Counted from the stretch's first letter, positions 7,329-17,339 are shown. The stretch is 48,438 bases of DNA from CAYPJE01 sp964410945 (GCA_964410945.1 CAYPJE010000022.1:1-48438), one strand, 5' to 3'. Made by a program: numbers and translations. Notes: a model not told the origin generated them from the letters alone.

Positions 7329-9860
7329 TCATTTAATGAGCATTATTTTCCGGATATCGCGAAATTTATCGATCCGTAATTCAACCACGTAGATACCGCT
7401 GGCAGCCTGTTTATAATTATCACTTCCATCCCAGGTAACCGTATGCCGGCCTGGTCCGAGGAATTCATTGACTAATATGCTAACCTTTCGTCCGTAAATA
7501 TCGTAGACTGTAATTGTTACCGGAGTGGCATAAGCCAGTTCAAATGGTATGGTTGTCTGATTGTTAAAAGGATTCGGATAATTTGCCAGGATGCGATGGC
7601 GTGAATATTTACGGAGTGAGGTGAGTTTCATTGTCTCCACACTCCGGGTGGTATCAAGACTGTCGCAGGCCAGTACGTACCAGTTGTATACGGTTTCATC
7701 ACTGTTGCGCTGCAGGACGCGCTGATTCAGCTGGATGGTGTTGGATCTGGAGATTATTGTTGTATCCCAGCCGGCACTTTCGATTACTGTGAAATATTCC
7801 AGGTGATCGCTGTCGATATCGTAACTGGGGTACCAGCTGAGGGTTAGAACTGAATCGCGGGAGTCGTGGCCGATCAGATTGAATTTAGCCGGAGGATCAT
7901 TCGTAGCAGCGACGATCACCACCAGCGAATCCCGGCGCTCAAACTGATTATCATTAACAATAACTTCAACTGTATCCGTTCCGGACCAATTCTCATCCGG
8001 GGTGATTATTGTATAGTCCGGGTAGGCATCAATATTAATATGATGGCCCTTGTTGAAGGTCCAGATCAGCTCACTTCCGTGATTGTCAATGTCGATAACT
8101 TTGGAGTACCAGTCTGACATTGGTATCAGCAGAGGTTGATCCTCATCAATTTTAAGTGTTTTAGACTCAATAAATTCCGGTGGGTCGTTGACCGGGATAA
8201 AACTAACCCGCAACACTGCCCAGGATTTTCGTCCGCCTGGATCGATTGCCTCCAGTATGAAGCTGGTATTTTTAGAATTAAAATTGGGAACGCTGTTTAT
8301 TGTGGCAATCCGCTTGTTTTGATCGATATTAATCCAGGCTGATTGCTTGGGGATAGCCGCGATCGGATTGTCCTGGAAATGTGGTTTGGATTTTATGAAA
8401 ATGTCGGTTGTGATTAAATTTTCCCAGAATCCTAGATGGAGATCATCCGGTGAAAGACTGATAAGCTTCCCTGTCCAGATTATATCTGATTTTTGGTCAT
8501 CAATATCGTAGACATAGTCATCCAGCACGAAACTGATTGAGCTGTCTTCACGGCAAACCATGGGGGGCAGGGGCAGGATAACCGGCGGATCGTTGATTGG
8601 TCTGATTAATACCGGTAGATAGGTTGAATCACAGAATTGCTGATCACAGGCAATTACGATCAGAGTGTCTGGGCCAAACCAGTTTTCACGGTTGATTAGC
8701 CCAGATGATTGTTCCTTTGGCCTGATCAGGATATTATTTCCGCCAGATATTTTCCAGGTGATATTTTCCGGCCTGTCATCAGGATCCGATATGGTGGAGT
8801 GGAATGACCGGTGATCCAGGGTGATGGCAACATCTTCATAGGTTTTTATATCCGGGAGCGGTGCAGTGAACCGGGGTGGGTCATTCACAGGAGTGACATT
8901 AATAAAGATTCTGATCGAATCGGAGAACTCATGGTCACTGACAATAAGGTTCATTGAATCCTGGCCATACCAATTGGTCACTGGTGTTATTCTGAAAATG
9001 TCATCCTGGAGTACCGTAGTGCAGTTTATTCGTGTTTCCAATGTCAATGATAATTCCGGAATTTTATTATCAATATCGGTAATCAGACCAAACAGGTAGT
9101 CCTGGCTTATCCCTATTGAGGTATCTTCCTTGAATGTGGTGTCTAATTTGCTGATTTCAAAGGCCGGTGGATCATTCACTGGCAATACTGTAATCGTCAA
9201 TAATGCCGTATCAGCGCTGCTGCGGTCCCTGGCGGTTATTAATAAAGTGTCGTTTCCGTTCCAATTCGAGGCCGGAGCAATTTCCCAGCTATCCGGCAGC
9301 TGATTAACATGTAAATATTCTGATTTCAGGATTTCTATTTTGATCGAATCACCATCTTCATCCCGGACAGCGGATGTCAGTTGCGCGGTATACAATAATA
9401 ATGATTGATCTTCGATTAATGTCGTATCCATCCGGGGAATGGTGAAGACCGGAGGATCATTGACGGCCAGGATGGAAAATATTATCCGGCCGGTATCTGT
9501 CCGGGCAGTGTCGGTGCAGGTAAAGATTAGTGAATCGCTGCCGGAATAGTTAGATACCGGTCTGTATTTCAGATAATTTCCTGATATATTTACTGTTCCC
9601 GAGCTTGGTGGTGTAAATATTTCAATGGCCGGCATGGCGGTGGTATCGGTCAATAAATTTGACAGACTAATATTGATACTATCATCTTCCAGGATCTGAA
9701 ATTGGATCGAGGAGTCGGCCAGTAATGGTTCTGGGATTTCAGGGAAGATTATGATCGAATCAACCAGTGTTGTGTCCCGCGTGGAATCAGCCGGGCTGGC
9801 CGGTTGTCCAGAAATGGTATAACACATAATTACAGGCAGGATTAAACGGATGATCTTCAT
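7329..9860 (-). CDS. Exported multi-domain adhesin-like protein with C-terminal sorting domain
   Basis: 843 residues. A signal peptide is present (M-K-I-I-R-L-I-L-P-V-I-M with a cut near S-G-Q-P). The body holds six N-D-P-P motifs, each preceded by a hydrophobic strand and spaced about 85-130 residues apart, the hallmark of tandem cadherin-like/Ig-like beta-sandwich repeats; most repeats also carry an E-D-x-S/Q motif that may bind calcium. The last 85 residues (A-N-Y-P-N-P-F-N-N-Q-T-T, then V-Y-D-I-Y-G-R-K-V, W-D-G-S-D, A-S-G-I-Y-V-V-E) form the FlgD-like/type IX-type C-terminal domain common in FCB bacteria. Likely secreted or surface-attached; the ligand is unknown. Confidence 0.8.
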   Translation of the reverse strand: MKIIRLILPVIMCYTISGQPASPADSTRDTTLVDSIIIFPEIPEPLLADSSIQFQILEDDSINISLSNLLTDTTAMPAIEIFTPPSSGTVNISGNYLKYRPVSNYSGSDSLIFTCTDTARTDTGRIIFSILAVNDPPVFTIPRMDTTLIEDQSLLLYTAQLTSAVRDEDGDSIKIEILKSEYLHVNQLPDSWEIAPASNWNGNDTLLITARDRSSADTALLTITVLPVNDPPAFEISKLDTTFKEDTSIGISQDYLFGLITDIDNKIPELSLTLETRINCTTVLQDDIFRITPVTNWYGQDSMNLIVSDHEFSDSIRIFINVTPVNDPPRFTAPLPDIKTYEDVAITLDHRSFHSTISDPDDRPENITWKISGGNNILIRPKEQSSGLINRENWFGPDTLIVIACDQQFCDSTYLPVLIRPINDPPVILPLPPMVCREDSSISFVLDDYVYDIDDQKSDIIWTGKLISLSPDDLHLGFWENLITTDIFIKSKPHFQDNPIAAIPKQSAWINIDQNKRIATINSVPNFNSKNTSFILEAIDPGGRKSWAVLRVSFIPVNDPPEFIESKTLKIDEDQPLLIPMSDWYSKVIDIDNHGSELIWTFNKGHHINIDAYPDYTIITPDENWSGTDTVEVIVNDNQFERRDSLVVIVAATNDPPAKFNLIGHDSRDSVLTLSWYPSYDIDSDHLEYFTVIESAGWDTTIISRSNTIQLNQRVLQRNSDETVYNWYVLACDSLDTTRSVETMKLTSLRKYSRHRILANYPNPFNNQTTIPFELAYATPVTITVYDIYGRKVSILVNEFLGPGRHTVTWDGSDNYKQAASGIYVVELRIDKFRDIRKIMLIK

Positions 9861-9982
9861 CGTTTTCCCTGGTCATTTCTTCTTTGAGTGTGGGAAATCA
9901 CTGGCAGTGCTGCGGATATTGATATTGAATTTACTTCCGGCGCAATGTCCAGCCGATGTAATAATATTGGTATAATTATTTT

Positions 9983-10007
9983 AAAAAAAAGGCCGGATGA
10001 ACCGGCC
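9983..10007 (-). terminator. Rho-independent terminator of the M16 protease gene
   Basis: On the minus strand GGCCGG-TTCAT-CCGGCC is followed by eight T. Stem at 9991-9996/10002-10007 and T-run at 9983-9990 (A8 on the plus strand). It lies 23 nt past the stop codon of the M16 gene, before the adhesin-like gene. Confidence 0.88.
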
Positions 10008-10029
10008 CTTCATAGCAATAATCCTGAAA

Positions 10030-12858
10030 TTATAACGTAATCAACTGTCCATGTTTATCCAGAATGACCGGCTCACCAAGACCGAGTTCTTTTAAAGACT
10101 CAAGTTGGGTAGCAGCATCACCGACCACCAGGTAGATCATTTTACCCGGGTCGATGTATTTAACGGCCAGGGCATTATGCTGATCGATGGTCATTTCCTT
10201 GACAATATTTTCCTGCTGTTTGACGTAATCATCGGCATATCCGTATTTGGCGATACTGTTAAGCATGCCCAGCAGGGCCCGCAGTGTTTCAAAGCGCCTG
10301 GCATTGGATTTGATCAGGGCCTGCTTGGTGAAACCCAGGTCATCCGACGTGATCGGATTATGGAATTTTTCCATTTCTTCTTTGAAAATTGTTACCGATT
10401 CAGCTGTGGCGTCGGCCTGGACACTTGAATAGGCCCGGAAAACACCGGCATATTTAGAACCGGAAAAACCGGAACGGGCCCCGTAGGTAAAACCTTTTTC
10501 CTCCCGCAGAATCATATTAAGAATTCCATTGAAACTGCCGCCCAGATCATAATTCATCACGTTGGCCGCATAGTAATCTTCAGCGGTAGCTGGCAGCGAT
10601 GGATAGCCGATTCGTATTTCCGATTGCTTGGCATTCGGTACATCGATGAAATATAGTTGGGCCTGTTTGGGCCGGGATGGAATTTCATAGGCTGGGAAGG
10701 AGACCTGTTGCTCGGACCAATTCTTTTCCAGGCTGCTGAAAATACTAACTGCCTGCTCCTGTGAAATATCTCCGGCAATATTCAGGTATGATATGTTAGG
10801 GACGAAATTGTCGGTATAGAATTGCTTGAGGTCATCAATTGAGATTGCTTCCACCGATTCAACCGTGCCAAGGGTCGAATTGGCAAAAATGTGGTTCTCA
10901 CCATAGATCAGTTTATTGAATGCATTATCGGCAATCGATCCCGGGCGAATGGAGTTGCGATTGATAATTTCGATCGTTTCCTGCTTAATCCGCTCAAATT
11001 CGGTTTCATCCCAGCGCGGTTCCAGGAGCATTTCTTCAACAATGGCGAATGTTTCAGCAAATTTAGAAGCCAGTGTGTTGGCCGAAATAACAATGGCCTC
11101 CCGGGAGGTATACATCGATATCGAAGAACCCAGATCATCAATTGCCTCTTCCAGCTCAAGTGGGGTCCGGTTGCGGGTACCTTCCTGCATAATGTCGGTC
11201 ATCAGATTGGCAACACCGATTTTTCCCGGGTCATCCAGAACCATTCCACCATTGATTGTCAATGTGAAATTGATCAGGGGTAATTCATTTTGGACGATAC
11301 CATAAACCTTGAGATTGTTATCAAAACTGTGTTTCCAGACCATCGGAATATTTAATGCAGGATCAGCGGTTTTTGCAGGTTCAATCGAACGGTCGAAGGA
11401 AGTCGGTGCCGGTTCAATTACTGGTTCTTCAACATCAGTATCTTCGATCGCAGTCATTTCAAGCAATGATTCTTCCTCCAGCTCGAAGGGCAGAGAATTT
11501 TCAGCGATCAGTTCCGGTTTTCCTTGGGGAACAAAGCTGGTGACAACCATGGGCTGATCTTTTATATAGGTGTTATAGACACGCCAGATGTCTGCAACGG
11601 ATACAGCCAGGATATTTTTAAGGTCCTGTTTCAGGAATTCGGGTGAACCATCCAGCTCGTTGTACTGAGTCAGCTGAAAAGCTTTGTTTAACACACTGGA
11701 AATATTGTTATAGAACCGTGTTTCGGTACGCGCCTTGATCCGCTCCACATCCTGCTCGGTAAAGCCGGTTTCCTCAAACCGTTCCAGAGCCTCGAAAATG
11801 GCATTTTCCACCACTGCCAGCCCGGTGGTCGGAAATGCTCTGACCCGGATTGAAAATTTTCCGGCCATCTCAGATGAATGCTGGTGGGCGGATACACCCG
11901 GTGCCAGTTTTTCTTCTTCCACCAGCACCTGATAGAGCGGTGCCTTTTTCCCGTCGGAGAGTAACTCGGCCATGAAATCCAGGGCATAGCTGTCAGGGTG
12001 ACCGGCTTCCACCGTTGGAAAAACAAGGTTCAATTCCGGTGAATTGGCGAAATTATCTTCCCAATAATAGCGTTTTGTCGATTTCAGCTTCGCATGCAGT
12101 GCGGTCGGTTCGGCAACATGGGCTCCACTAGGGATTTCACCGAAATATTTTTCTACCCAGGCAATGGTTTCCTGCTCATCATAATCGCCGGCAATAACCA
12201 AGGTGGCGTTGTTCGGGCCATACCATTTTCGGAAGAAATCATGAACATCCTGCAGACTGGCATCAAGTAAATCAGCCATTGATCCAATTGTTTGCCAGTT
12301 GTAGGGATGCCCTTCAGGATAGAGGAGTTTGTTTATCACATAGTTTGTATGACCGTATGGTTGGTTGTCGTAGCGTTGCCGTTTCTCATTCATAACCACT
12401 TCCTGCTGGTTGGCAAAAGCCTCCTGGGTAACGGTGCTCAGCAGATAGCCCATGCGGTCGGATTCAAGCCACAGTACCATTTCCAGGGCGTTGTTTGGAA
12501 CAACTTCGTAATAAATCGTGCCATCTTCCCAGGTACCACCATTGAGAGTACCTCCGGTGGCTTGAATTTTCTGGAAAAACTGGTCAGCCGGAACATGCTG
12601 TGATTCCTGGAACATCATATGCTCGAATAGATGGGCAAAGCCGGTCTTACCAACTTCCTCACGCCCTGAACCGACATGGTACATGATTGATACAGCTACA
12701 ATGGGATCGGATTTATCCTCATGCAGAATAACCTCCAGTCCATTATCCAATATAATTTTTTTGTAATCTAGCGCGAGTTCGCTTTTTTGAAATGGACAGC
12801 CCAGCACAAGCAGGGTAATAGCGCTGAGCAGTACTAGCGACAGTTTGTTGAATTTCAT
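10030..12858 (-). CDS. M16 family zinc metalloprotease, lipoprotein
   Basis: 942 residues from the ATG at 12858, which has GAGGA 5 nt upstream; an in-frame upstream start 35 codons earlier lacks this. The N-terminus is a lipoprotein signal ending L-V-L-G-C (Cys21), so it is probably anchored in the envelope. The inverted zinc motif H-L-F-E-H (His76, Glu79, His80) is intact, with the downstream acidic helix Q-E-V-V-M-N-E-K-R-Q supplying the third ligand. The protein has two M16 halves; the C-terminal half (beginning around residue 490 with T-I-N-G-G-M-V-L-D-D-P) lacks H-x-x-E-H, as is usual for two-domain M16 peptidases of the PqqL/YmxG type. Likely degrades peptides in the periplasm. It follows the TPR gene on the same strand after 149 nt. 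Confidence 0.9.
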   Translation of the reverse strand: MKFNKLSLVLLSAITLLVLGCPFQKSELALDYKKIILDNGLEVILHEDKSDPIVAVSIMYHVGSGREEVGKTGFAHLFEHMMFQESQHVPADQFFQKIQATGGTLNGGTWEDGTIYYEVVPNNALEMVLWLESDRMGYLLSTVTQEAFANQQEVVMNEKRQRYDNQPYGHTNYVINKLLYPEGHPYNWQTIGSMADLLDASLQDVHDFFRKWYGPNNATLVIAGDYDEQETIAWVEKYFGEIPSGAHVAEPTALHAKLKSTKRYYWEDNFANSPELNLVFPTVEAGHPDSYALDFMAELLSDGKKAPLYQVLVEEEKLAPGVSAHQHSSEMAGKFSIRVRAFPTTGLAVVENAIFEALERFEETGFTEQDVERIKARTETRFYNNISSVLNKAFQLTQYNELDGSPEFLKQDLKNILAVSVADIWRVYNTYIKDQPMVVTSFVPQGKPELIAENSLPFELEEESLLEMTAIEDTDVEEPVIEPAPTSFDRSIEPAKTADPALNIPMVWKHSFDNNLKVYGIVQNELPLINFTLTINGGMVLDDPGKIGVANLMTDIMQEGTRNRTPLELEEAIDDLGSSISMYTSREAIVISANTLASKFAETFAIVEEMLLEPRWDETEFERIKQETIEIINRNSIRPGSIADNAFNKLIYGENHIFANSTLGTVESVEAISIDDLKQFYTDNFVPNISYLNIAGDISQEQAVSIFSSLEKNWSEQQVSFPAYEIPSRPKQAQLYFIDVPNAKQSEIRIGYPSLPATAEDYYAANVMNYDLGGSFNGILNMILREEKGFTYGARSGFSGSKYAGVFRAYSSVQADATAESVTIFKEEMEKFHNPITSDDLGFTKQALIKSNARRFETLRALLGMLNSIAKYGYADDYVKQQENIVKEMTIDQHNALAVKYIDPGKMIYLVVGDAATQLESLKELGLGEPVILDKHGQLITL

Positions 12859-13007
12859 AATATCCTCGAAGTTGGTTTGGTTAGAATGATAGTGGAAAAT
12901 TTTACTTCGACAAATCGAATAAATGTGTAGACGTACTATTGAATAAAGCTTTATAAGATCCAATGGCGAAAGGAGTCTAATGTTCCTATATCGGTTTGGG
13001 AAATTTC

Positions 13008-15584
13008 TTATCCAATTCTCTGATTAATGTCAATCAGACGATTCAGTAAATCCTGCCTGATAGAATTGTTTTCATCGGCATCGCGCCAGATGGAAAGCAG
13101 TTTCTGATAACTCTGGCGAGCCAATGTCAGATTCCCCATTGCTTCATAGATTTGTCCACGCAGATAGAAGGACCGGGGATAGATGAAGGCGCGCGGATCA
13201 ACATTCAGCAGCGGATTTTGCATCTTTTCCGTTGTTTTCAATGCCAACTCATAATTTCCAGATCGCATGTGGATCAGTGCCAGTTGATACAGATAATATG
13301 TAGCAACTTCCTTGACATCCTTTATTGTTTCATACACTTGAATGGCTTCAGTGAACTCATTTTGCATGAAATGATACTGAAATAACAGTGACTGATAGGT
13401 AATATTGACATTATTTAGTGAATTTTCCACTGAGGTGGCAGGCCTGCTGTTGGTGACAATATTCAACAGCTGGGTCAATTGTTCTTCATTATTTTGAGTA
13501 GCATATAACAGGCCGCGGATTAGATAAATACTCATCCGTTCCCCGGCACTGGGTCCCAGAGCAATGGCCTCATCAAGCGTGGCATGTGCATCTTGATAAT
13601 TGTCGGACATGAAATTTATGAATGCCAGGCCAATGGCTGAATTCACAGCCTGGTCGCGATATTCCGGCCTGTTTTGAAGACGCTCAGACTGGTTTTGGAT
13701 CGCCAGTGAATATTTACCCTGTTCGATATAGAGTTGGTTCAGAAGGCTGATACCGCTGTTATTCCAGGTTGGTCCTTTCTCTTCATCCAGCAGCTTACGG
13801 TATTCTTTTTCTGCTGTGTCGTAAAGTCCCATCAACTGGTAGGTATAACCAATCGATGTTATAAACTGGTAGAAACCCGGATCGACCTGAAGCCCGGTCT
13901 GATAGGAACGCAAGGCAGCGGAATAATCCTCGGCATTGCGATAAATATGTCCCTGCAGGCGATAAAGGTATGGACTGTCGGGATGAATGGTTATCAGATT
14001 ATTGGCCAGCTGCAGACAATCCTGGTGGTCAATATGAATCCGGCATAAATGTATGAGATCATTATAGGCCTGCTCAAAATTAGGATCAATCTCGATGGCA
14101 TCGGTGTATAGTTCGGCGGCTTTTTCAAAATCATCCATGCCTGAATTCATCAACCCCAGGTAATAGGGCCCCCAGGCGCTTTCGGGAAACAGATCCAGGA
14201 ATTGAATGGCAACCATTTTTCCGGCTGTATACAGCTCTTTAGCGTTATATATATCAAAGATATGCCGATAGGCAAGCTTATAGTTGGGATCCAGATTTAA
14301 AACCCTTTCGAAGGCCTCTTTTGCTCCATCATAATCCTGATAACCGTGGAACAGTGCTTCCCCCAGACCGTACCAGCCATCCTTTTCATCGGGCAGAAAG
14401 CCCACCAGCTGCCGGTACAAATCGGCGGCTTTTTCAAAGTTCTGCTGAACCAGTTCCCAGGCGCCTTCCGCCAGCAGTTTCTCCTTGGTGGTTTTATAAT
14501 GTTTACCGGTTATGATCTCATTCAGTGTGAGCAGAGCATCGGCCGAGGTCACTTCCTTGGTGACTGATTGAGCCCACCACTGGGCCATTGCCAGGGGATA
14601 GTAAACATCGGTAAAATTTGAATCAACTGCCAGTGATTCGGTAAAATGATCGATTGCTGCATCAAATTTCTGTTCGTTGAAAAGCTGCATACCCTCCAGA
14701 TAATGCTGGTATGCAGTCATCGAGGCCGTCGTTTTCTCAATGACCGGTATCTGAATGTCCTTCGCTTCATTGCTGCTTAGGTTCAGGTCCGCCCGTACCA
14801 GGTTGGTGAGATCGTCAACCATAGCATAGATATCATTGCCTTCGACGCGCTGTGATTTAATCACTGTACCACGATCAACTTCGATCAATCGGGAGGTCAA
14901 GATTGTTTTACCACCGGTTTGGATAATATTGCCGGTTAACATCGTTGCCGCACCAGCCATCCGGGCCACCTCCAGAGCTACGGAGGGATCGATATCCCGG
15001 CTTTCGGTATACCCCAGTTGGTTCTGTAAATCGTACAGCCGTTGGCTGCTGAAAACCTTGAATGTTTCTGATTCCGAGAGGTCAGTAATAATCAATTCCT
15101 GCAGAATTTGTCCCAGCCGGTCCCGGTCTTCGGTATCCTGGAGATTTTCAAAATTCAGAACAGCCAGGGAATTGGTATCGGCTGGAGCCTGCAAACCGAA
15201 TAAACCCATTTGTGGAAGTATGAGCCAGCTGATGGCGGCAAGGGCAACTATGGCAGCAAAGGTTATACTCAGCCGGAATATTTTGGTTGCCGGTTTCTGG
15301 GGTGGATTGAAAAAAGTCGCCACCGACCGGGCTGTTTCTTCCGGAGCAGTCGTACGATCACGTTTTATCCCCTCCGGTGTTATATCGAACGCCCATGAAA
15401 GCAGGATGGCGATTGGGAAACCGATTATTAATAGAACAATAACCAGTGTGAGCGTCCAATCCGGTAGCAGGAGGGCCGGGAAAGTGACCTCGCCGATCTG
15501 CATGATAATCCAGGCCACGAGGGCATACATACCTGCCACCCGGAATACCTTTCGGCGCCGTAGTTCCTGGATCAGATTATTCAT
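13008..15584 (-). CDS. Membrane-anchored TPR protein with a FlgO/TolB-like domain
   Basis: 858 residues from the ATG at 15584 (a TTG 21 nt upstream is possible). The N-terminus L-I-Q-E-L-R-R-R-K-V-F-R-V-A is the basic lead-in seen in a large family of TPR and adenylate-cyclase-associated membrane proteins. It is followed by two helices (about residues 17-35 and 42-66), the motif F-D-I-T-P-E-G-I and a third helix near 100-122. A domain at about 135-260 (L-A-V-L-N-F-E-N-L, then L-I-T-D-L-S-E-S) resembles the FlgO/TolB-like fold found before TPRs. The remainder is about ten TPR-like repeats. No cyclase or DNA-binding domain is present. The role is probably as an envelope scaffold; unknown in detail. 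Confidence 0.75.
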   Translation of the reverse strand: MNNLIQELRRRKVFRVAGMYALVAWIIMQIGEVTFPALLLPDWTLTLVIVLLIIGFPIAILLSWAFDITPEGIKRDRTTAPEETARSVATFFNPPQKPATKIFRLSITFAAIVALAAISWLILPQMGLFGLQAPADTNSLAVLNFENLQDTEDRDRLGQILQELIITDLSESETFKVFSSQRLYDLQNQLGYTESRDIDPSVALEVARMAGAATMLTGNIIQTGGKTILTSRLIEVDRGTVIKSQRVEGNDIYAMVDDLTNLVRADLNLSSNEAKDIQIPVIEKTTASMTAYQHYLEGMQLFNEQKFDAAIDHFTESLAVDSNFTDVYYPLAMAQWWAQSVTKEVTSADALLTLNEIITGKHYKTTKEKLLAEGAWELVQQNFEKAADLYRQLVGFLPDEKDGWYGLGEALFHGYQDYDGAKEAFERVLNLDPNYKLAYRHIFDIYNAKELYTAGKMVAIQFLDLFPESAWGPYYLGLMNSGMDDFEKAAELYTDAIEIDPNFEQAYNDLIHLCRIHIDHQDCLQLANNLITIHPDSPYLYRLQGHIYRNAEDYSAALRSYQTGLQVDPGFYQFITSIGYTYQLMGLYDTAEKEYRKLLDEEKGPTWNNSGISLLNQLYIEQGKYSLAIQNQSERLQNRPEYRDQAVNSAIGLAFINFMSDNYQDAHATLDEAIALGPSAGERMSIYLIRGLLYATQNNEEQLTQLLNIVTNSRPATSVENSLNNVNITYQSLLFQYHFMQNEFTEAIQVYETIKDVKEVATYYLYQLALIHMRSGNYELALKTTEKMQNPLLNVDPRAFIYPRSFYLRGQIYEAMGNLTLARQSYQKLLSIWRDADENNSIRQDLLNRLIDINQRIG

Positions 15585-15663
15585 TCTCGCCCAATCGACA
15601 AACAAGTCCCATCAGTGTCAATAATTTACAATGAAATAATATTGCTCGTGCCACTTAATTAGT

Positions 15664-15687
15664 CATTATTACTGATTGCTAATAATG
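15664..15687. promoter_or_regulatory. Inverted repeat in the divergent TPR/MarR intergenic region
   Basis: Perfect 8-bp arms, CATTATTA at 15664-15671 and TAATAATG at 15680-15687, with an 8-nt spacer. It lies between divergent promoters, so it may be an operator for either gene. Confidence 0.35.
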
Positions 15688-15731
15688 TTCCGCATTTTTC
15701 CGGGAACTACCACGCCTCAAATAAGTTCAAT

Positions 15732-15746
15732 GTTAAACTATTTAAC
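15732..15746. promoter_or_regulatory. Candidate MarR operator
   Basis: GTTAAA-CTA-TTTAAC, a perfect 6-3-6 palindrome 14 nt upstream of the MarR start codon. MarR proteins commonly bind palindromes of this size at their own promoters; autoregulation here is inferred. Confidence 0.4.
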
Positions 15747-15760
15747 CATAAGGTAATACA

Positions 15761-16243
15761 ATGCCAGCACATTTTTGCGGTAATGATAAAGAAAAAATTG
15801 TTCTGGATGCCTGGATCAAAATTTCCCGGGCCAGGGATTCAGTCGGACGTGCGATCCGGCCGTCTATTGAAGACAATGGTTTAACAGTCCCCCAATTTGC
15901 CGTTCTGGAAATTTTATTGCATCTGGGACCGCAGAACCAGAAATCCATTGGCGATAAAATGCTCTCGAGCGCAGGGAATATTGTTAAAGTAATTGACAAT
16001 CTGGTGCGGGATGGCTTGGTGGTAAGAACTGCTGACCCGAATGACCGGCGGGTGCATATAATTAAACTTGAGAAAGCGGGGGAAAAGCTAATCAATAAAG
16101 TCTTTGCCGAACATTTAACCAGCCTGATGGAAGCCTTTACAGTCCTTGAAGATGAAGAATTGCTGGACTTGGCACGGTTATGTAAACGACTCGGGTTGGG
16201 GAAGTCGGCTGAGAATAACCTTAAAGGAGAAGATAATGGATAA
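15761..16243 (+). CDS. MarR family transcriptional regulator
   Basis: 160 residues; ATG at 15761 with AAGG 7-8 nt upstream. The winged helix-turn-helix spans about residues 45-105: L-T-V-P-Q-F-A-V-L-E-I-L, the recognition region S-S-A-G-N-I-V-K-V-I-D-N-L, and the wing with the family motif D-P-N-D-R-R-V-H-I-I-K-L. Flanking helices form the dimer interface. The stop codon overlaps the start of the DoxX gene, so the two are translationally coupled. With DoxX and pirin it forms a cluster often seen with oxidative or electrophile stress; the ligand is unknown. Confidence 0.88.
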   Translation: MPAHFCGNDKEKIVLDAWIKISRARDSVGRAIRPSIEDNGLTVPQFAVLEILLHLGPQNQKSIGDKMLSSAGNIVKVIDNLVRDGLVVRTADPNDRRVHIIKLEKAGEKLINKVFAEHLTSLMEAFTVLEDEELLDLARLCKRLGLGKSAENNLKGEDNG

Positions 16244-16592
16244 ATTATCAACAACCGGGCGAATAATATTCGCAGTTCCCTTTGCTGTCTTTGGATTAAT
16301 GCACTTCATGATGGGCAACGCCATGGCCGGCATGGTCCCGTCCTTTTTTCCCGGTGGAGTGTTCTGGGTATATTTAACCGGGCTGGCTCTGATAGCGGCA
16401 ACGATCAGTCTTATTACACAAAAGCAGATAGTTCTGGCTGCAACACTGCTTGGGGTCCTGATGTTCATATTCGTTTTAACAATACATTTACCAGCCTTAA
16501 TTGGTGGTGATCAGATGGCCATGACATCGGTGATGAAGGATATATCACTGGGTGGTGCAGCTTTAATGATTGCCGGCCAATTCAAAGATTAG
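16236..16592 (+). CDS. DoxX-like membrane protein
   Basis: 118 residues from the ATG at 16236, preceded by AAAGGAGA. Four hydrophobic helices: G-R-I-I-F-A-V-P-F-A-V-F-G near the N-terminus, a second around residues 45-60, a third around 66-84 and a fourth at the C-terminus. The motif F-G-L-M-H-F and the short four-helix layout match the DoxX/DoxD-like inner-membrane family, some of whose members act with redox partners. It overlaps the MarR gene by 8 nt and is followed by the pirin gene after 28 nt. Confidence 0.75.
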   Translation: MDKLSTTGRIIFAVPFAVFGLMHFMMGNAMAGMVPSFFPGGVFWVYLTGLALIAATISLITQKQIVLAATLLGVLMFIFVLTIHLPALIGGDQMAMTSVMKDISLGGAALMIAGQFKD

Positions 16593-16620
16593 GAATTCTG
16601 GTTGTTAGCAGAGCCGCAAT

Positions 16621-17328
16621 ATGGTTCAGGTGATACCATTTGAGACGTTAGGCCGCCATAATCATGGCTGGCTGGATGCCCGTTACCATTTCAGTTTTGC
16701 CCGTTATTTCAACCCGGAGCGGATGGGCTATCCACCACTCCGGGTTTGGAATGATGATACTATAAAGGAGGGCACCGGATTTCCCATGCATCCACATCAG
16801 AATATGGAGATCATCACATATGTTCGCAGCGGTGCCATAACCCATGAAGACAGTCTGGGTAACAAAGGCCGTACCACAGCAGGAAACGTCCAGGTTATGT
16901 CAGCCGGTCAGGGGATTGTTCACAGCGAATTCAATTTGGAGAATGAGGAAACGTCTCTGTTTCAGATTTGGATTGAAACTGCCAGTCCCGGAGTTGATCC
17001 AAGTTGGGCCACCCATGCGTTTCCAAGCCAGAATACTGATATGTTTTCATTGCTGGCATCCGGACGATCAGTGCACAGAAGTAACAATGTGTTGCCTATA
17101 AACCAGGATATCGCCCTGCTGGCTGTAAAGGCTGACCATGGAACTGAGTTGATTCATGAACTGGAAACCGGCCGCCATGTATACCTGGTACCATCGGAAG
17201 GTAAAATTACTGTAAATGGTAAATCTGTAAATACCCGTGATGGAGTTGCAGTCAGTGAAACCAATGCGCTGGAAATAAAAATGGAAATTGACGGTGAAAT
17301 AATATTGGTGGATTTGCCAGCCGTCTGA
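16621..17328 (+). CDS. Pirin family protein (bicupin, YhhW-like)
   Basis: 235 residues, normal for bacterial pirins. The N-terminal cupin has the metal ligands in H-P-H-Q-N-M-E (about residues 57-63) and in Q-G-I-V-H-S-E (about 98-104), giving the usual His-His-His-Glu site. The start region H-G-W-L-D-A-R-Y-H-F-S-F-A and the phrase P-P-L-R-V-W-N-D-D are typical. The C-terminal cupin is degenerate. Characterised relatives show quercetin 2,3-dioxygenase activity in vitro or act as redox-sensing partners. Last gene of the MarR-DoxX-pirin cluster, meeting the C25 gene tail to tail with an 11-nt gap. Confidence 0.88.
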   Translation: MVQVIPFETLGRHNHGWLDARYHFSFARYFNPERMGYPPLRVWNDDTIKEGTGFPMHPHQNMEIITYVRSGAITHEDSLGNKGRTTAGNVQVMSAGQGIVHSEFNLENEETSLFQIWIETASPGVDPSWATHAFPSQNTDMFSLLASGRSVHRSNNVLPINQDIALLAVKADHGTELIHELETGRHVYLVPSEGKITVNGKSVNTRDGVAVSETNALEIKMEIDGEIILVDLPAV

Positions 17329-17339
17329 TTGAGAATCAA

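Noticed and set aside
14836..15624. Open frame of 262 codons on the plus strand
   Set aside because: Antisense to the TPR membrane protein; Ser/Arg-rich shadow without motifs.
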